From: Flavobacterium sp.
GTDB lineage: Bacteria > Bacteroidota > Bacteroidia > Flavobacteriales > Flavobacteriaceae
Reading direction: 5' to 3'
DNA length: 5,881 nt
Assembly: GCA_024709705.1 (NCBI GenBank)
Contig: JANJWE010000244.1
Span: 1 to 5,881, forward strand
Positions 5,316 through 5,881 of the stretch are shown piece after piece. Numbering within the stretch: position 1 is the stretch's first letter; every line of letters starts with the position of its first letter. A model generated the notes under the pieces. That model worked only from the letters and a program-made list of their open reading frames with translations. It did not search any database and had not been told where the DNA came from. The translations under genes and the position numbers were made by a program.

Positions 5316-5881
5316 ATGAAAAAGCGAAGTTATGTTTTAGCGGTAATGCTCATTGGTTTTTGGATTTTCAACAGTTGTGAGTCCATAAAAAATACAAATA
5401 ATACGCAACGAGGTGCCGGTATTGGTGCTGTAGCCGGAGCGGTTATTGGTGGAGTTATTGGAAATAATGCGGGTAAAGGAGGAAATGGAGCTTTGGGTGC
5501 TGTTTTAGGAGGCGTAGTAGGAGGAACAGTTGGAGGAGTAATCGGGAACAAAATGGATAAGCAGGCTAGAGAAATTGAACAAGCTTTGCCCGGAGCTGAG
5601 GTAGAACGCGTTGGAGAAGGTATTAAGCTGGTTTTAGGTGAAAATGCTGTTCGTTTTGAAACCGGAAAATCCACTTTGACAACTCAGGCTCGAGCTAATT
5701 TGGATAAATTGGTTCCTGTTTTTCAAAGTTATGCTGATACCGATATTGTTATCTATGGCTATACAGATAGTACCGGAAGTGTAGAGTTTAATCAAAAATT
5801 ATCCGAACAACGTGCAGCTTCTGTACGAACCTATTTAGCATCAAAAGGTTTAGTGGCCTCTCGTTTTCAAACTATAGGAAT
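5316..5881 (+). CDS. OmpA-family lipoprotein with glycine zipper (3' end cut by window)
   Basis: 188 residues are visible before the window ends in frame, with no stop. A signal peptide ends in IFNSC, giving lipid-modified Cys21. Residues 33-78 form a glycine zipper (GAGIGAVAGAVIGGVIGN, then GALGAVLGGVVGGTVGGVIG), a two-part membrane-inserting or packing segment like that of YiaD and Pcp/SlyB-type proteins. An OmpA C-terminal domain begins near residue 103, with VRFETGKSTLTTQARANLDK (112-131), GYTDSTGSVEFNQKLSEQRA (148-167) and SVRTYL. Asp151 and Arg166 correspond to the OmpA residues that grip the diaminopimelate of peptidoglycan. The protein should tether the outer membrane to the cell wall. 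About 30-40 residues are probably missing at the C-terminus, judging from family length. No Shine-Dalgarno site precedes ATG 5316; the 8-base gap from the lipocalin gene points to co-transcription. Confidence 0.93.
   Translation, partial: MKKRSYVLAVMLIGFWIFNSCESIKNTNNTQRGAGIGAVAGAVIGGVIGNNAGKGGNGALGAVLGGVVGGTVGGVIGNKMDKQAREIEQALPGAEVERVGEGIKLVLGENAVRFETGKSTLTTQARANLDKLVPVFQSYADTDIVIYGYTDSTGSVEFNQKLSEQRAASVRTYLASKGLVASRFQTIG

Noticed and set aside
5330..5674. Minus-strand open frame of 114 codons, proline- and threonine-rich
   Set aside because: It is the antisense of the glycine-zipper segment; Gly codons read backwards give Pro and Thr. The plus-strand frame has a signal peptide and an OmpA domain.

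Overview
The window looks like chromosomal DNA from a low-GC member of the Bacteroidota, most likely a Flavobacterium-like member of the Flavobacteriaceae. The reasons are the Bacteroidota form of HtpG, several short lipoproteins with a Ser-Cys or Gly-Cys lipobox, a TAnnTTTG-type -7 promoter element, weak or absent Shine-Dalgarno sites, and a lipoprotein resembling the C-terminal part of the gliding/type IX secretion protein GldM. Genus and species are inferred, not shown.

Layout. Bases 1 to about 108 are not recognisable and locally more GC-rich. They abut the 3' portion of a tsaC/sua5 gene (109-654) that has lost its N-terminal catalytic half. The remnant overlaps by ATGA a gene for an SbtA-family (DUF897) sodium-dependent bicarbonate permease (651-1613). 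The permease gene ends tail-to-tail, with overlapping stop codons, against a minus-strand gene for a three-helix DUF2721 membrane protein (1610-1999). Upstream of that on the same strand, after a 49-base gap with a short TTTCAGG repeat, is a very AT-rich gene for a small lipoprotein (2049-2654), read here as a free-standing GldM C-terminal-like module. A strong intrinsic terminator (2720-2751) separates it from htpG (2781-4667, minus). A 169-base divergent promoter region (4668-4836) follows. A plus-strand two-gene unit comes last: a lipocalin-like lipoprotein (4837-5307) and, 8 bases later, a glycine-zipper/OmpA-domain lipoprotein (5316 to the window edge, 3' end missing).

How the genes relate. 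The right-hand pair probably forms an envelope operon, with both products anchored by lipid and the second tethered to peptidoglycan. htpG is an independent chaperone transcription unit with its own terminator. The DUF2721 and GldM-like genes may be co-transcribed, but nothing ties them functionally. The left end looks like a rearrangement, mobile-element insertion or assembly junction inside tsaC. I found no CRISPR array, tRNA, rRNA, complete insertion sequence or recognisable defence system. The two observations most worth following up are the orphan GldM-C-like lipoprotein and the broken tsaC.
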